From contig NZ_ATLK01000001.1 of the NCBI RefSeq assembly GCF_000737845.1, positions 1 through 64,000 of the forward strand: DNA of 64,000 nt, in the 5' to 3' direction. Of the stretch, positions 33,291-43,492 are shown in pieces. The stretch's first letter is position 1. The number at the start of each line of letters is the position of its first letter. Source of the DNA: Bifidobacterium bombi DSM 19703. Its GTDB lineage: Bacteria; Actinomycetota; Actinomycetes; Actinomycetales; Bifidobacteriaceae. The notes beneath the pieces were generated by a model. It made no database searches. It was not told the origin of the DNA and was given only the letters and a program-made list of their open reading frames with translations. The translations under genes and the position numbers were made by a program.

Positions 33291-35060
33291 ATGTTTCGTG
33301 CAGAAAACGTGTGTTTCCGCAATAAGCGCTTCACCGGTAAACGTTGGGCGGTCGCAGGAGCGGCTGCTTTGGCTTTGGTCATGGTCTTGTCTGGCTGCGG
33401 TCAAAACGGCGGCTCGGGTACACAGGGAAATGAGGTCAGTAGGGTGAGTGAGCCTGCAGCTGGATTTCCTGAAGATTATAAGGGCGAATATCCAATGCCT
33501 TTACCCGATAAAGCATACAATAATCCACAGCCTTACAATAAGGTTAGGGACGGTGGGTCACTCACCCTCGTCGAGGATTATGCGCCGAACTGGAACCTAT
33601 ACAGCACTGACGGCAATACCGGAGCCATGTCGAACATGTGGCAATGGTACATGCCCAATCTGTATTGCCTGGACGTCAAAGGTAATCTGACATGGAATCC
33701 GGACTATGTGACCAACGTGGAACTTACCAGCCGCAAGCCCATGGTCGTGACCATAGACATCAATTCAAAAGCCAAGTGGAATGACGGCACGCCGATTGAC
33801 TGGACCGCTTTTGAGGCCAACTGGAAGCTGATGAACGGCAAAGATCCCATCTATAATCCGGCCAGCACACAGGGAGTCGAGGATATCGAAAGCGTGAAAC
33901 AGGGTAAGAACGCGAAGGGAGCGGTCATCACGTTCTCCAAGCCTTACTATCCTTGGCAGCAGCTTTTCAGCGGTTTGGCCAATCCAAAGGCACTTGACCG
34001 CGAGACATACGCCAAAGGATGGATTGACAACCCTCATGCGGAATGGGCCGCTGGCCCATTCAAGCCGGTGAAGGTCAACAAGGATGAGACCGTGTTCGAG
34101 CGTAATCCTTCCTGGTGGGGCCGTAAGCCGAAGCTTTCAAAGGTGACATTCAAGCATATGGAAAGCAGTGCCAGTTTCAACGCCTTCAAAAACGGTGAAC
34201 TTGATGCCGTCAATTTCTCATCCGCCAACGATTTGAAAACCGCGAAAACGGTCAAAGGCATACAGATCCGGCTCGGGTACAGTTCCAGCATCGGTGTGTT
34301 CACATATAACGCCACTGCAGGTGCGCTTAAGGACATCAACGTTCGTAAGGCCATCACCTTCGGACTCGACACCAAGACGTTGGCGAGCATTGCGAATCAA
34401 GGTCTCAATTGGACCGTGCCCACGCCAGGGTCCGAACTCTTCCCTGTATTCCAGGAAGGATATGAGGACAATCGTCCAGCTGCCGTGAAAAAGGGACTTG
34501 ACAAGGAAGCGGCCAAGAAGGCGCTTGTTGCCTCAGGTTACAAGCTCGGGTCTGACGGCTATTACACTAAGGCCGGTAAGCGCCTTGAACTTCGGTATAC
34601 GTATTTCGGGGACAGCGCCGGCACAGTGGCTGCGGCGAAGGCTTATTCTCAAATGATGAAGGCGGTCGGTGTGAAGATCAATCTGGATCCGCATTCAAGC
34701 GCAGATTTCGCTGATGTTCTCAACGGTGGCGATTACGATGTGCTTCCGATGTCATGGGTGGTCACCGATCCCTATGGTCAAACCGCGTTGATGCAGCTTT
34801 ACGGTTCCAAATCCGATTCGAATTATACGCACATAGGGAATGCCGAAATCGACCGCCTCGCCAAACGGCCTTCCACAATCGAAGGTCAGCTCAAAGCAGT
34901 GGTGGAAGCGAACAAAGCCGAGAAGGCCGCGCTGAATTTATACGGCACTATGCCCTATCAGGCTTCTCCCTCTTTCACCGCAGTGAAGAAAGGTTTGGCC
35001 AATTGGGGGCCGCATGGTCTGCAAACCTTGGACCCCACCTTGGTAGGTTGGGGAAAATAG
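33291..35060 (+). CDS. Peptide ABC transporter substrate-binding lipoprotein (family 5), copy 3
   Basis: The protein has 589 residues. Its signal peptide is longer and more basic than in copies 1 and 2, and the lipobox VLSGC places lipidation at Cys36. The mature part keeps the paralogue pattern: GGSLTLVEDYAPNWNLYS, NSKAKWNDGTPIDWTAFEAN, WIDNPHAEWAAGPFKPVKVN and NPSWWGRKPKLSKVTFKHME. AAGGAGGGA is the ribosome site. It has its own leader, unrelated to the other two, behind a terminator and a palindromic site, so it is likely regulated independently while using the same OppBC permease. Confidence 0.94.
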   Translation: MFRAENVCFRNKRFTGKRWAVAGAAALALVMVLSGCGQNGGSGTQGNEVSRVSEPAAGFPEDYKGEYPMPLPDKAYNNPQPYNKVRDGGSLTLVEDYAPNWNLYSTDGNTGAMSNMWQWYMPNLYCLDVKGNLTWNPDYVTNVELTSRKPMVVTIDINSKAKWNDGTPIDWTAFEANWKLMNGKDPIYNPASTQGVEDIESVKQGKNAKGAVITFSKPYYPWQQLFSGLANPKALDRETYAKGWIDNPHAEWAAGPFKPVKVNKDETVFERNPSWWGRKPKLSKVTFKHMESSASFNAFKNGELDAVNFSSANDLKTAKTVKGIQIRLGYSSSIGVFTYNATAGALKDINVRKAITFGLDTKTLASIANQGLNWTVPTPGSELFPVFQEGYEDNRPAAVKKGLDKEAAKKALVASGYKLGSDGYYTKAGKRLELRYTYFGDSAGTVAAAKAYSQMMKAVGVKINLDPHSSADFADVLNGGDYDVLPMSWVVTDPYGQTALMQLYGSKSDSNYTHIGNAEIDRLAKRPSTIEGQLKAVVEANKAEKAALNLYGTMPYQASPSFTAVKKGLANWGPHGLQTLDPTLVGWGK

Positions 35061-35104
35061 CAGGGTATGGGCTGCGGCTCGAGCGATTTGTGTAGACCGC
35101 GGCT

Positions 35105-35110
35105 CATAAT
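35105..35110 (+). promoter_or_regulatory. -10-like CATAAT for a leaderless fba transcript
   Basis: CATAAT ends six bases before the fba ATG at 35117, and there is no Shine-Dalgarno sequence. The transcript would start at or beside the start codon. No clear -35 is visible. Confidence 0.45.
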
Positions 35111-35116
35111 GATGAT

Positions 35117-36256
35117 ATGACTATTGCAACTCCGGAAAGATATGCGCAGATGCTTGACGCCGCGCGAGCGGGCGGGTATGCCTATCCTGCAATCAATGTG
35201 ACGAGCACCCAGACGTTGAACGCGGCGTTGCAGGGGTTCGCAGAAGCGGACTCGGACGGAATCATTCAAGTTTCCGTGGGTGGTGCGGCATATCTTTCCG
35301 GGCAGGCGGTGCGCGACCGCGTGGCTGGTTCGTTGGCCTTCGCGGGTTTTGCGCGTGAGATGGCGAGAAGGTATCCGAACATAACCATCGCGCTGCATAC
35401 CGACCATTGCGCCGAACCGTATCTGGGAGAGTGGGTGCTGCCGTTGCTCGACCATGAAGCCGAGCAGGTGCGTCGGGGTGAGGAGCCTGCATTCCAATCA
35501 CATATGTGGGATGGCTCATCCGTATCTCTGGGTCATAACCTCGACATAGCGGAGCGGTTGCTAGACCGCTCACGCAAGGCACACACGATTCTCGAAATCG
35601 AGATAGGTGCGGTGGGTGGTGAAGAGGACGGTCATATCGCCAGAATAGACGAAAAGTTGTATTCCACACCGGCCGACGCCTTGGAGGTGGTCCGTAGGCT
35701 GGGATTAGGGGAGTGTGGGAATTACATGGCCGCGTTTACTTTCGGCAATGTTCACGGTGCTTATAAGCCTGGTGTCGTGAAATTGCGCCCGGAACTTCTT
35801 GGCGAGATTCAGCGTACCGTTGCCGCTGCGGTGAACCCCTCCACGGATGCCGCAAAAGATCGTGACGACGAAGGCAGCGCAGTCGCTGGTGCCAATGGAA
35901 CCGTTCCGGCGTTTGTCCCCGTTCGAGGCGGTTCCGTTCCTGAATTTCCTGAAAACAAACCCTTCAAATTGGTGTTCCACGGAGGTTCCGGCTCCACCAA
36001 GGAGGAGATACGCCAAGCGGTGGGCTACGGTGTGGTGAAGATGAACATCGACACTGATACGCAGTATGCATTCACCCGAGCGATTGCAGGGCACATGTTC
36101 AAGCATTACGATGGGGTTCTCAAGGTCGATGGAGAGGTCGGAGACAAGCAGTATTACGATCCCCGTTCCTGGGGGGTGCAAGCCGAGAGCGCGATGGCAT
36201 CCCGTGTGGTGGAGGCCTGTGAAGTGCTGGGAAGTGCCGGCAAGGCCCTCAAGTAG
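35117..36256 (+). CDS. fba: Class II fructose-bisphosphate aldolase
   Basis: This 379-residue zinc-dependent aldolase of glycolysis/gluconeogenesis has AYPAINVTSTQTLNAALQGF at the N-terminus. HTDHCAEP carries the catalytic Asp and a zinc His; LEIEIGAVGGEEDG and GNVHGAYKPG carry further metal ligands. FHGGSGS and NIDTDTQYAF bind the substrate phosphates. Between about residues 235 and 278 there is an insertion of roughly 40 residues rich in Ala, Asp, Gly and Val, which ordinary class II enzymes of about 340-355 residues lack. The start has no Shine-Dalgarno sequence and appears leaderless. Confidence 0.95.
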   Translation: MTIATPERYAQMLDAARAGGYAYPAINVTSTQTLNAALQGFAEADSDGIIQVSVGGAAYLSGQAVRDRVAGSLAFAGFAREMARRYPNITIALHTDHCAEPYLGEWVLPLLDHEAEQVRRGEEPAFQSHMWDGSSVSLGHNLDIAERLLDRSRKAHTILEIEIGAVGGEEDGHIARIDEKLYSTPADALEVVRRLGLGECGNYMAAFTFGNVHGAYKPGVVKLRPELLGEIQRTVAAAVNPSTDAAKDRDDEGSAVAGANGTVPAFVPVRGGSVPEFPENKPFKLVFHGGSGSTKEEIRQAVGYGVVKMNIDTDTQYAFTRAIAGHMFKHYDGVLKVDGEVGDKQYYDPRSWGVQAESAMASRVVEACEVLGSAGKALK

Positions 36257-36322
36257 AATGCTTGGTCTTCCGGACGGCCGGATATGGTTGGATTGATTGG
36301 GTTTGTACCGCTTTCACCGGCC

Positions 36323-36351
36323 TTGCGTCTAGGTATGCCTGCGGGTAGAGT
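36323..36351 (+). promoter_or_regulatory. Sigma-70-type promoter of purA
   Basis: TTGCGT (36323-36328) and TAGAGT (36346-36351) are separated by 17 bases. They lie 38 bases before the purA start, which has its own GGGAGGGG ribosome site. Confidence 0.55.
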
Positions 36352-36358
36352 CGTGTAA

Positions 36359-37690
<1,332 letters not shown>

Positions 37691-37814
37691 AGCTATCCGG
37701 AACGAACATGATGGCCGCCGGCGACGTGCGACTGAGAGTTTCGACGCACTTAGTCTGGGCGAGTGGATGAACGAAAGCCGACTTACGAAAAACCGGTGAC
37801 GATGAGGGATTCTG

Positions 37815-39317
37815 TTGTCATCAACAGAGGTAGGAAGGATTGGAAGTCAGACCGTGGCGATCGTAGGCATATCACGTCGCAGCAAGTGGGTTGTGGCGGC
37901 TCGTGCGGTGGTGTGCGGCTTGCTCGTGGGTGTGCTTGTCGCGTGTTACCGGCAGGGCATCGAGCTGGCCACGCGGTTCGCAAAATGGATGTATCCGCAG
38001 ATTCGCCGCGACGCTTGGCTTGCGTTGCCTTGGGGTCTTGCGGCGCTTGTGGTTGGACTCTTCGTGGCTTGGTTGGTTCGTTTGGAGCCTATGGCTTCGG
38101 GGAGCGGCATTCCACAAGTCGAAGGTGTGGTGCGCCTCGGGCTCAAGATGCGTTGGGCGATGGTTCTGGTCGTCCGTTTCCTTGGTGGCCTGCTTTGCGC
38201 TATGTTCGGCCTGTCGCTGGGACAGGAAGGGCCGAGCGTACAGATTGGTGCGGCGACGGCGCAAGGCATGGCACGTGGCACACGTGGATTGATCCTCAGG
38301 TCAGGGAAGAAGTTTCCAGCCCCATCTATTGAAGAGTCACGGCCGGATACTTCCCAGACTGATGTGTTAATCACCTCAGGTGCCGCAGCTGGACTTTCCG
38401 CGGCTTTTAGTGCACCCCTTTCAGGTGTAATGTTCGCTCTTGAGGAGGTACATCATAGTTTTTCCCCGGCGATATTGCTTGGAGCGGCAGGTGCGGCCTT
38501 GAGCGCCGATGCGGTGGCTAAAGCTTGGTTCGGTCTGACTCCGGTGCTTGACTTCACGAGATTCTCGCAGCTTACCCTTCCTCAGTATTGGTGGATCGTT
38601 CCGCTTGGTTTGCTCGCGGGGTTGGTTGGAACGATGATGAACCGATTGCTGCTCGGTGCTCAGACGGTGTACGCAAAACTACCTTGGTGGTCACGTCCTG
38701 TTGTTGCGCTTGCCATTGCATTGCCGATCGGTTTGTTCTTGCCCCAGGAGCTTGGTGGCGGCGCAACCCTGATCAAATTGGCCGAACAGTCGGCAGCGGC
38801 GACGGGAATCACGTTTCTCGCCCTGTTGTTCCTTGGCAAGATGTTCTTCACCGCCGTAAGTTTTGGTTCCGGTGCTCCCGGCGGCATCTTCATGCCGATT
38901 CTGACGGTGGGGACACTTCTTGGGGCCATGTATGGGGTGCTGTTGCATGGCTTGGATGTCGGTTTTTCCGGCTCAGGTGTGGGTGCCCCTTCGATGTCCA
39001 CTGAGCATGTGGTGTTTGCATGGGGTTCGTTTCTGGTGAGGGTCAATTCGGTCGCCGGAGGCGGACTTGTTCCGGCATCGATCATACCTGTTTTCGCCGT
39101 TTGTGCGATGGCTGGTACGCTTACGGCATCAGTCCAGGCGCCGCTGACTTCAATTCTGCTTACCGTTGAGATGAGCGGCACTCTGACCCACATGCTTCCG
39201 GTGGCTTTGTGCAGTTTCCTTGCACTTATGGTGTCCGACCTCTTGGGTACGACCCCTATCTATGACGCTTTGTTGGAACGCTGTGTTCGCAGCGGCCATC
39301 AGGGCGTGGAATCCTAA
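37815..39317 (+). CDS. ClC-family chloride channel/antiporter
   Basis: This 500-residue membrane protein has about 10-12 hydrophobic helices. The selectivity motifs are GSGIPQ (about 96-101, with the central Ser), GQEGPSVQIG (about 136, with the gating Glu) and GAPGGIFMP (about 353). APLSGVMFALEEVHH keeps the Glu pair corresponding to the proton-transfer Glu of E. coli ClcA, so an antiporter is more likely than a channel. The start is uncertain: TTG 37815 (GAGGG upstream) or GTG 37854 (GGAAG upstream). It lies next to two crcB fluoride channel genes on the other strand. The central Ser argues for chloride rather than the fluoride-specific ClC-F subgroup. Confidence 0.9.
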   Translation: MSSTEVGRIGSQTVAIVGISRRSKWVVAARAVVCGLLVGVLVACYRQGIELATRFAKWMYPQIRRDAWLALPWGLAALVVGLFVAWLVRLEPMASGSGIPQVEGVVRLGLKMRWAMVLVVRFLGGLLCAMFGLSLGQEGPSVQIGAATAQGMARGTRGLILRSGKKFPAPSIEESRPDTSQTDVLITSGAAAGLSAAFSAPLSGVMFALEEVHHSFSPAILLGAAGAALSADAVAKAWFGLTPVLDFTRFSQLTLPQYWWIVPLGLLAGLVGTMMNRLLLGAQTVYAKLPWWSRPVVALAIALPIGLFLPQELGGGATLIKLAEQSAAATGITFLALLFLGKMFFTAVSFGSGAPGGIFMPILTVGTLLGAMYGVLLHGLDVGFSGSGVGAPSMSTEHVVFAWGSFLVRVNSVAGGGLVPASIIPVFAVCAMAGTLTASVQAPLTSILLTVEMSGTLTHMLPVALCSFLALMVSDLLGTTPIYDALLERCVRSGHQGVES

Positions 39318-39421
39318 TAAGTGTCGCTTTTTGTGTGGGATTCATCTCAGGCAACGAATCGGGGTACTTGTGTCTTTGATTTTCTGGAGCTTCACTTACT
39401 GATACGTTTGTTTTGGAATCT

Positions 39422-39805
39422 TTATACGGCAACGAAGCCCAGCCACGTTGCGGCCAGGCTCAAAATCAGCATCCCGCCTGTATGGACCACGAAAAGGCCG
39501 GGATGACCGGCTTTAAGGAGTCTGACTCCCTCCACGCTGGCGGTGCTGAATGTCGAATAGCCGCCGAGGAAGCCCGAGCCGAGCAGGAAGCGGACCGGGT
39601 CGGGGGCAATGTGGGCAATGCCGAGTCCTGTGAGAAGTCCCAAAGCGAAGCATGCGGTGACGTTCACGATAATCGTCCCCAGTGGAAATCCCCAGTGGTA
39701 GTGGGGCGTGATGTGGATGTTGATCCAACCGTCCACCATCATGCGCAGAACGGCGCCGCATCCACCCAACAAAGCGGCAAAAAACATGAGCAATGGATGG
39801 TTCAT
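39422..39805 (-). CDS. crcB: CrcB/Fluc fluoride channel subunit 2
   Basis: This 127-residue protein has four membrane helices, the size of a Fluc dual-topology channel subunit. Signatures are LLGGCGAVLRMMVDGW, GTIIVNVTACFALGLL with the pore Asn, and LGSGFLGGYSTFSTASVE with the F-box (Y-S-T-F-S-T). It removes cytosolic fluoride. It lies three bases downstream of a second crcB gene on the same strand. Two genes with different sequences usually mean a heterodimeric channel, unlike the single homodimer gene of E. coli. No fluoride riboswitch was recognised upstream of the pair. Confidence 0.93.
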   Translation of the reverse strand: MNHPLLMFFAALLGGCGAVLRMMVDGWINIHITPHYHWGFPLGTIIVNVTACFALGLLTGLGIAHIAPDPVRFLLGSGFLGGYSTFSTASVEGVRLLKAGHPGLFVVHTGGMLILSLAATWLGFVAV

Positions 39806-39808
39806 CTT

Positions 39809-40480
39809 CTAGACCTCCTCGCTCCCGCCATCAGTGTTGTCCTTAACGTCTTGCGGCCCCTTGGCGCATCGAACCTGGACGGTTGATCGCTCGGCCCCGC
39901 CGCGAGCCGCGGTTATCTGAAGCTCGGCATCACCATGTTCCTGTCTGGTGGCTTGTACGAACGATGCCTTGGCGTGGGCGTCGCTATCGGTGTTGAAAGC
40001 GGTGACTTTCGTAAGTCGATTCCCTGAATGGTGGGCCCAAACGGTGCCGACGACTATGCCCAAGCTTGCGCATAACAGGCCAACCACGATGCTCACTGCC
40101 GAATAGCCGATTGCGAGCATAATGTGGTGGGTGAACAGACGCGTGTTCATCTCGATGATCATGGTGCCATATGTGGTGAAACCACCGATGAGACCTGTTC
40201 CCAGCCCGAGTCGTGCTACCTTCCTGCCCCCTGAATCCTCGCCCGTCAGGGCGAACCATTCAGTGATGACCCCAAGCATGAAGGCGCCAACAAGGTTGAC
40301 GATCGTGGTGGCCCAAGGCCATGCGCCGGGCGAAGTCGATTGCAAAAAGCCTAGGGTGATTCGTAGCAGCGAGCCGATCGTCCCGCCGCAGAATACGGAC
40401 AGCATCGCGGCAATCGAAGTGTGTTCCTTGCAGAACCAACGAATGCCCGTGGCGCCTGCCTTCAGTGTGTTTTCCGACAT
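39809..40480 (-). CDS. crcB: CrcB/Fluc fluoride channel subunit 1 with C-terminal extension
   Basis: The protein has 223 residues. The CrcB core (about 20-150) includes VFCGGTIGSLLRITLGF, ATTIVNLVGAFMLGVI with the pore Asn, and GLIGGFTTYGTMIIE. In the last motif the usual F-box pattern T-F-S-T reads T-Y-G-T, so one pore-lining Phe is Tyr. After the last helix a hydrophilic tail of about 70 residues follows (from KVTAFNTDSDAHA), which is unusual for this family. ATG 40480 is chosen because GGAG lies nine bases upstream. It pairs with the shorter subunit encoded next to it. Confidence 0.9.
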   Translation of the reverse strand: MSENTLKAGATGIRWFCKEHTSIAAMLSVFCGGTIGSLLRITLGFLQSTSPGAWPWATTIVNLVGAFMLGVITEWFALTGEDSGGRKVARLGLGTGLIGGFTTYGTMIIEMNTRLFTHHIMLAIGYSAVSIVVGLLCASLGIVVGTVWAHHSGNRLTKVTAFNTDSDAHAKASFVQATRQEHGDAELQITAARGGAERSTVQVRCAKGPQDVKDNTDGGSEEV

Positions 40481-40710
40481 ATCTGTCATCTCCGCAGTCT
40501 TATGGTCGTTAGTGTATAGCCACTGCATTTTCTTGCACATAACTATATACGCCGGTGGTCGTATGTGTTATCTAATGGGCAAGGAGCGTTTCCCTGTGGT
40601 GTATGGTAGATTGGAACATGCGGGTGCGTCGTATGCCGGGTTGATGGCGATGTGCGGTTTGGACCCGTGGTTTTGGTTGATGGAGTCATGAACGTGTATG
40701 GAGGCGGCTC

Positions 40711-41103
40711 ATGAGTAAGGGTATTAAGAATCAGGCCATCGATAGGAACGCGGTGCGCCAGGAGGTTCCCGTTGATGGTACCACGGGCAAGCCCTATATC
40801 AACACGGTGGCGGCTGTGGCCATCGCCCCCAGCGGAACAGGCGCCGAGCTCAGTGTGCCGGTTTCTCAGGCCATAGAGGTGATTCGTCAGTCTGGCCTTC
40901 CCAACGAGACCAACGCTATGTTCACCAACATCGAAGGTGATTTGGACGAGGTGCTTCGGGTTGTGCGTGATGCCACGTTGAGATTGGCGGGACAGGGATA
41001 CCGTACTTCGGTCAGTCTGAAACTCGACATCCGGCCAGGCTTCACCGGCCAGATCCATGAAAAGCAGGAGTTGGTCGATCGCATCCTTGCACAAAAAGAA
41101 TGA
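40711..41103 (+). CDS. MTH1187/YkoF-type thiamine-binding family protein
   Basis: The protein has 130 residues. The last 100 match the MTH1187 (DUF77) fold: NTVAAVAIAPSGTGAELSVP, then VIRQSGLPNETNAMFTNIEG and DEVLRVVRDATLRLAGQGYR. Proteins of this family are small tetramers, and some bind thiamine or its precursors; the actual ligand here is not shown. An N-terminal extension of about 30 residues precedes the fold. GGAGGCGG lies just upstream of the ATG. The neighbours are unrelated. Confidence 0.85.
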   Translation: MSKGIKNQAIDRNAVRQEVPVDGTTGKPYINTVAAVAIAPSGTGAELSVPVSQAIEVIRQSGLPNETNAMFTNIEGDLDEVLRVVRDATLRLAGQGYRTSVSLKLDIRPGFTGQIHEKQELVDRILAQKE

Positions 41104-41511
41104 CCACTGTGACCGTTGCTTGTGGCTTTGGTCGTGCTGTAGTTTGAACTTATGGCGGCTTGATGGGGTTTCGAGAATTTGTCATTGACGATGCTTGTCA
41201 TGTTGTGTGCTCGAGCCATTTTGCAGTTCCTTTGTGTACTGACGTCGGTAGCGTGCCGAAAACTGTTGCTCTCGCCGGACTTGTCTATAATCAGTCGGTA
41301 TCTATACCGCTTGTCCGGCGGTTCGCTAATAATAAGGAATTTGCTTAGGGATTTGAGGGGATCCTGTTTGAATAAGCGGATGCGTTGGCGTCACTCTCTA
41401 TAAAGCAATGCGCGGGAGCGGGTCCGGGGGTTCGCCGGGTAGAATGCGCGCTTCCAGTGCGAGATAGATGCACAATCACCAACTGATTGCATATGATTTG
41501 AGAAGGGATTC
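41104..41511 (+). other. Gene-free stretch upstream of the MFS gene, with nested inverted repeats
   Basis: No credible gene is present. GCCGGAC (41274-41280) and GTCCGGC are inverted repeats, the second ending near 41320. They enclose a smaller repeat CGGTA-TCTA-TACCG (about 41296-41309) and a -10-like TATAAT (41286-41291). It could be an operator for control of the exporter or a structured leader. No regulator gene is adjacent. Confidence 0.4.
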
Positions 41512-43095
41512 ATGGGTTCAACCATGTTTGAAACAACCATGCCCAAAATGGGGGAAAATGGCGGAAAAATGAGCGGGGAGACCGCAGGGAAGACCGACGG
41601 GACGTTGGTTGGAAGTGAAGGCGGTGCCGGGCACTCAGCCGTCGGTGGTATCTCCGCAGGTGCCGATGGTCAGGAGTTCATGGATGCCAAAGCCAGATTT
41701 CATGTGGAACATCCGAACCTGGCCATGCTGGGGCTGTATCTTGGTGCTTTCTTGGGGATGCTTTCCGAAACTTCGATGAACATAGCTCTGCCTGATCTGA
41801 TGGGCACCTTCCATGTCTCAACAGGCGTAGTGCAGTGGATGGTGGTGGGCTACATGCTCGTCATAGGCATCGTGCTGCCGTTCGCCGGCCTTCTCATGAA
41901 GTGGTTCAAAGCCAAGTCAATTTTGATTGTGGCGCTTTGTGCGTTCTTCGTGGGCGCATTGGTCTCCGGATTCGCCCCGAGCTCGGCCTTCGCCGTGGTG
42001 CTTGTGGGCCGTATGATCCAAGGTATATCCACTGGTCTGGTGTTGCCGATGATGTTCTCGGTCATCACCGAGATATTCCCGTTGGCGAAGATCGGCGCGG
42101 CGATGGGAACGGCGAGCCTGGTCATCATGTTCGCTCCTGCCATCGGTCCGACGCTCGCCGGCGCGCTTATCGGTACGCTTTCCTGGCGCGCCATCTTCTT
42201 CTTTTTCGCCATCATTGCCGCCGTTGCCATCGTGTGTGCGTTCGTTTGGGGGGTCAGTCCGTATAAGCAGACCAAGCCGAAGATCGATGCTCTCTCCTGC
42301 CTTACGTCCGTACTTGGATTTGGCGGTCTGGTACTGGGGGTAAGTCTGATCAGCGTACTCGGTTTTGCCCCGCCTGTCATTGTGGTGCTCGCCGTGGGAG
42401 TGCTGTCCATCGTTTGGTACAGCTATCGACAGCTGCATATGAGCAACCCAGTGATTGACCTTAGGGCACTCGGCATCAGGCAGTTCACAGCCGGTGCCAT
42501 CATCGTCATGATGAACTTCGGTATCACGTTGGCATCCATGTATCTCATGCCGCAGGAGTTGCAGAAGGGGATGGGCGTGGCTGTCGCCATGACCGGCTTG
42601 GTGATGTTGCCTGGCGGTGTGGTCAATGCGATCGTCTCTCTGCTGGCCGGCCGTCTGTACGACAGCATCGGTCCGAAGTGGCTGATTCGTGTCGGCCTGC
42701 TGTTGTCGATGGTCGGCTTGGTGCTGCTTATGATGGCTAAGCCTTCCTCTTCTATGGCGTTCATCATCGCGGCGCACGTAATTCTGATGATTGGCGTGCC
42801 GATGGCCATGAGCCCTGCGCAGTCATCTGCCTTGGCTTCACTGCCTGAACATCTTTCGACGGACGGATCCACGATCCTCAATACGCTGCAACAGGTGCTC
42901 GGTGCGGTCGTCACGGCTATAGCCACGATTCTGCTTGCTGCAGGCCAGAATTCTTATGCAGGCGGAGCTTCAGAGCCGATGGCCTTCGTTACCGGCTCTC
43001 GCTGGGGCTTCATCTTCGCCTTGGTACTGGCCGTTGTTGCCTTTGTGGTCTCCTTTGCCATTCGTGGAAAAGATGGCGTAAAGTCCGGCCACTGA
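41512..43095 (+). CDS. MFS drug exporter, EmrB/QacA (DHA2) type
   Basis: The protein has 527 residues. A hydrophilic N-terminus of about 65 residues precedes at least 12, probably 14, membrane helices. SETSMNIALPDLMGTFHVST and VQWMVVGYMLVIGIVLPFAG are the start of helix 1-2 in DHA2 exporters. LVGRMIQGISTGLVLPMMFS (motif with RxxQG) and PAIGPTLAGALIGTLSWRAIF (motif C, antiporter signature) follow. It probably exports lipophilic compounds with the proton gradient. AGAAGGGA is the ribosome site. A strong terminator follows the gene and unusual inverted repeats precede it. Confidence 0.9.
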   Translation: MGSTMFETTMPKMGENGGKMSGETAGKTDGTLVGSEGGAGHSAVGGISAGADGQEFMDAKARFHVEHPNLAMLGLYLGAFLGMLSETSMNIALPDLMGTFHVSTGVVQWMVVGYMLVIGIVLPFAGLLMKWFKAKSILIVALCAFFVGALVSGFAPSSAFAVVLVGRMIQGISTGLVLPMMFSVITEIFPLAKIGAAMGTASLVIMFAPAIGPTLAGALIGTLSWRAIFFFFAIIAAVAIVCAFVWGVSPYKQTKPKIDALSCLTSVLGFGGLVLGVSLISVLGFAPPVIVVLAVGVLSIVWYSYRQLHMSNPVIDLRALGIRQFTAGAIIVMMNFGITLASMYLMPQELQKGMGVAVAMTGLVMLPGGVVNAIVSLLAGRLYDSIGPKWLIRVGLLLSMVGLVLLMMAKPSSSMAFIIAAHVILMIGVPMAMSPAQSSALASLPEHLSTDGSTILNTLQQVLGAVVTAIATILLAAGQNSYAGGASEPMAFVTGSRWGFIFALVLAVVAFVVSFAIRGKDGVKSGH

Positions 43096-43178
43096 TGCCT
43101 TTTCGCCCGGTAGTGCACTAGCTCGGTCGCACGGGAGAGAGCGGTGTTTCCCCATTCGAGTCGGACTGGCGAACATAT

Positions 43179-43208
43179 GTCCCGTCACTTTTGTTGACGG
43201 GACTTTTC
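43179..43208 (+). terminator. Intrinsic terminator after the MFS exporter gene
   Basis: GTCCCGTCA (43179-43187) and TGACGGGAC (43195-43203) form a perfect 9-bp stem followed by TTTTC. It lies about 85 bases after the exporter stop. The rest of the 397-base gap up to 43492 shows nothing recognisable. Confidence 0.85.
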
Positions 43209-43492
43209 ATATAGTTCTCTTCGTCCTTGCAAATCGGTGTCATGCCGTAGATCATGCGCTCATTCTGGTCTGATCGTGCATCGTGTCGCAGCCGGACGCG
43301 GTTGTTTTCTTTTTCTGTGCCCTGGTCTGTGCCCGTGGTTTCTTGGTTGCTGGCGTTCCGCGTGGCGTCGTGTTCGCAGGTTCGCTTGCGCTTCGAATGA
43401 TTCGTTTGTGCGCTCTATGGTGAAACCAATCCTCACGCCGAGAAAAGATAACATAATGTTATTGTAAGTAGCATCAGAGGCCGGGAGGCAGC

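Noticed and set aside
40481..40560. Fluoride riboswitch upstream of crcB
   Set aside because: I looked for the conserved crcB-motif core on the minus strand and did not find it.
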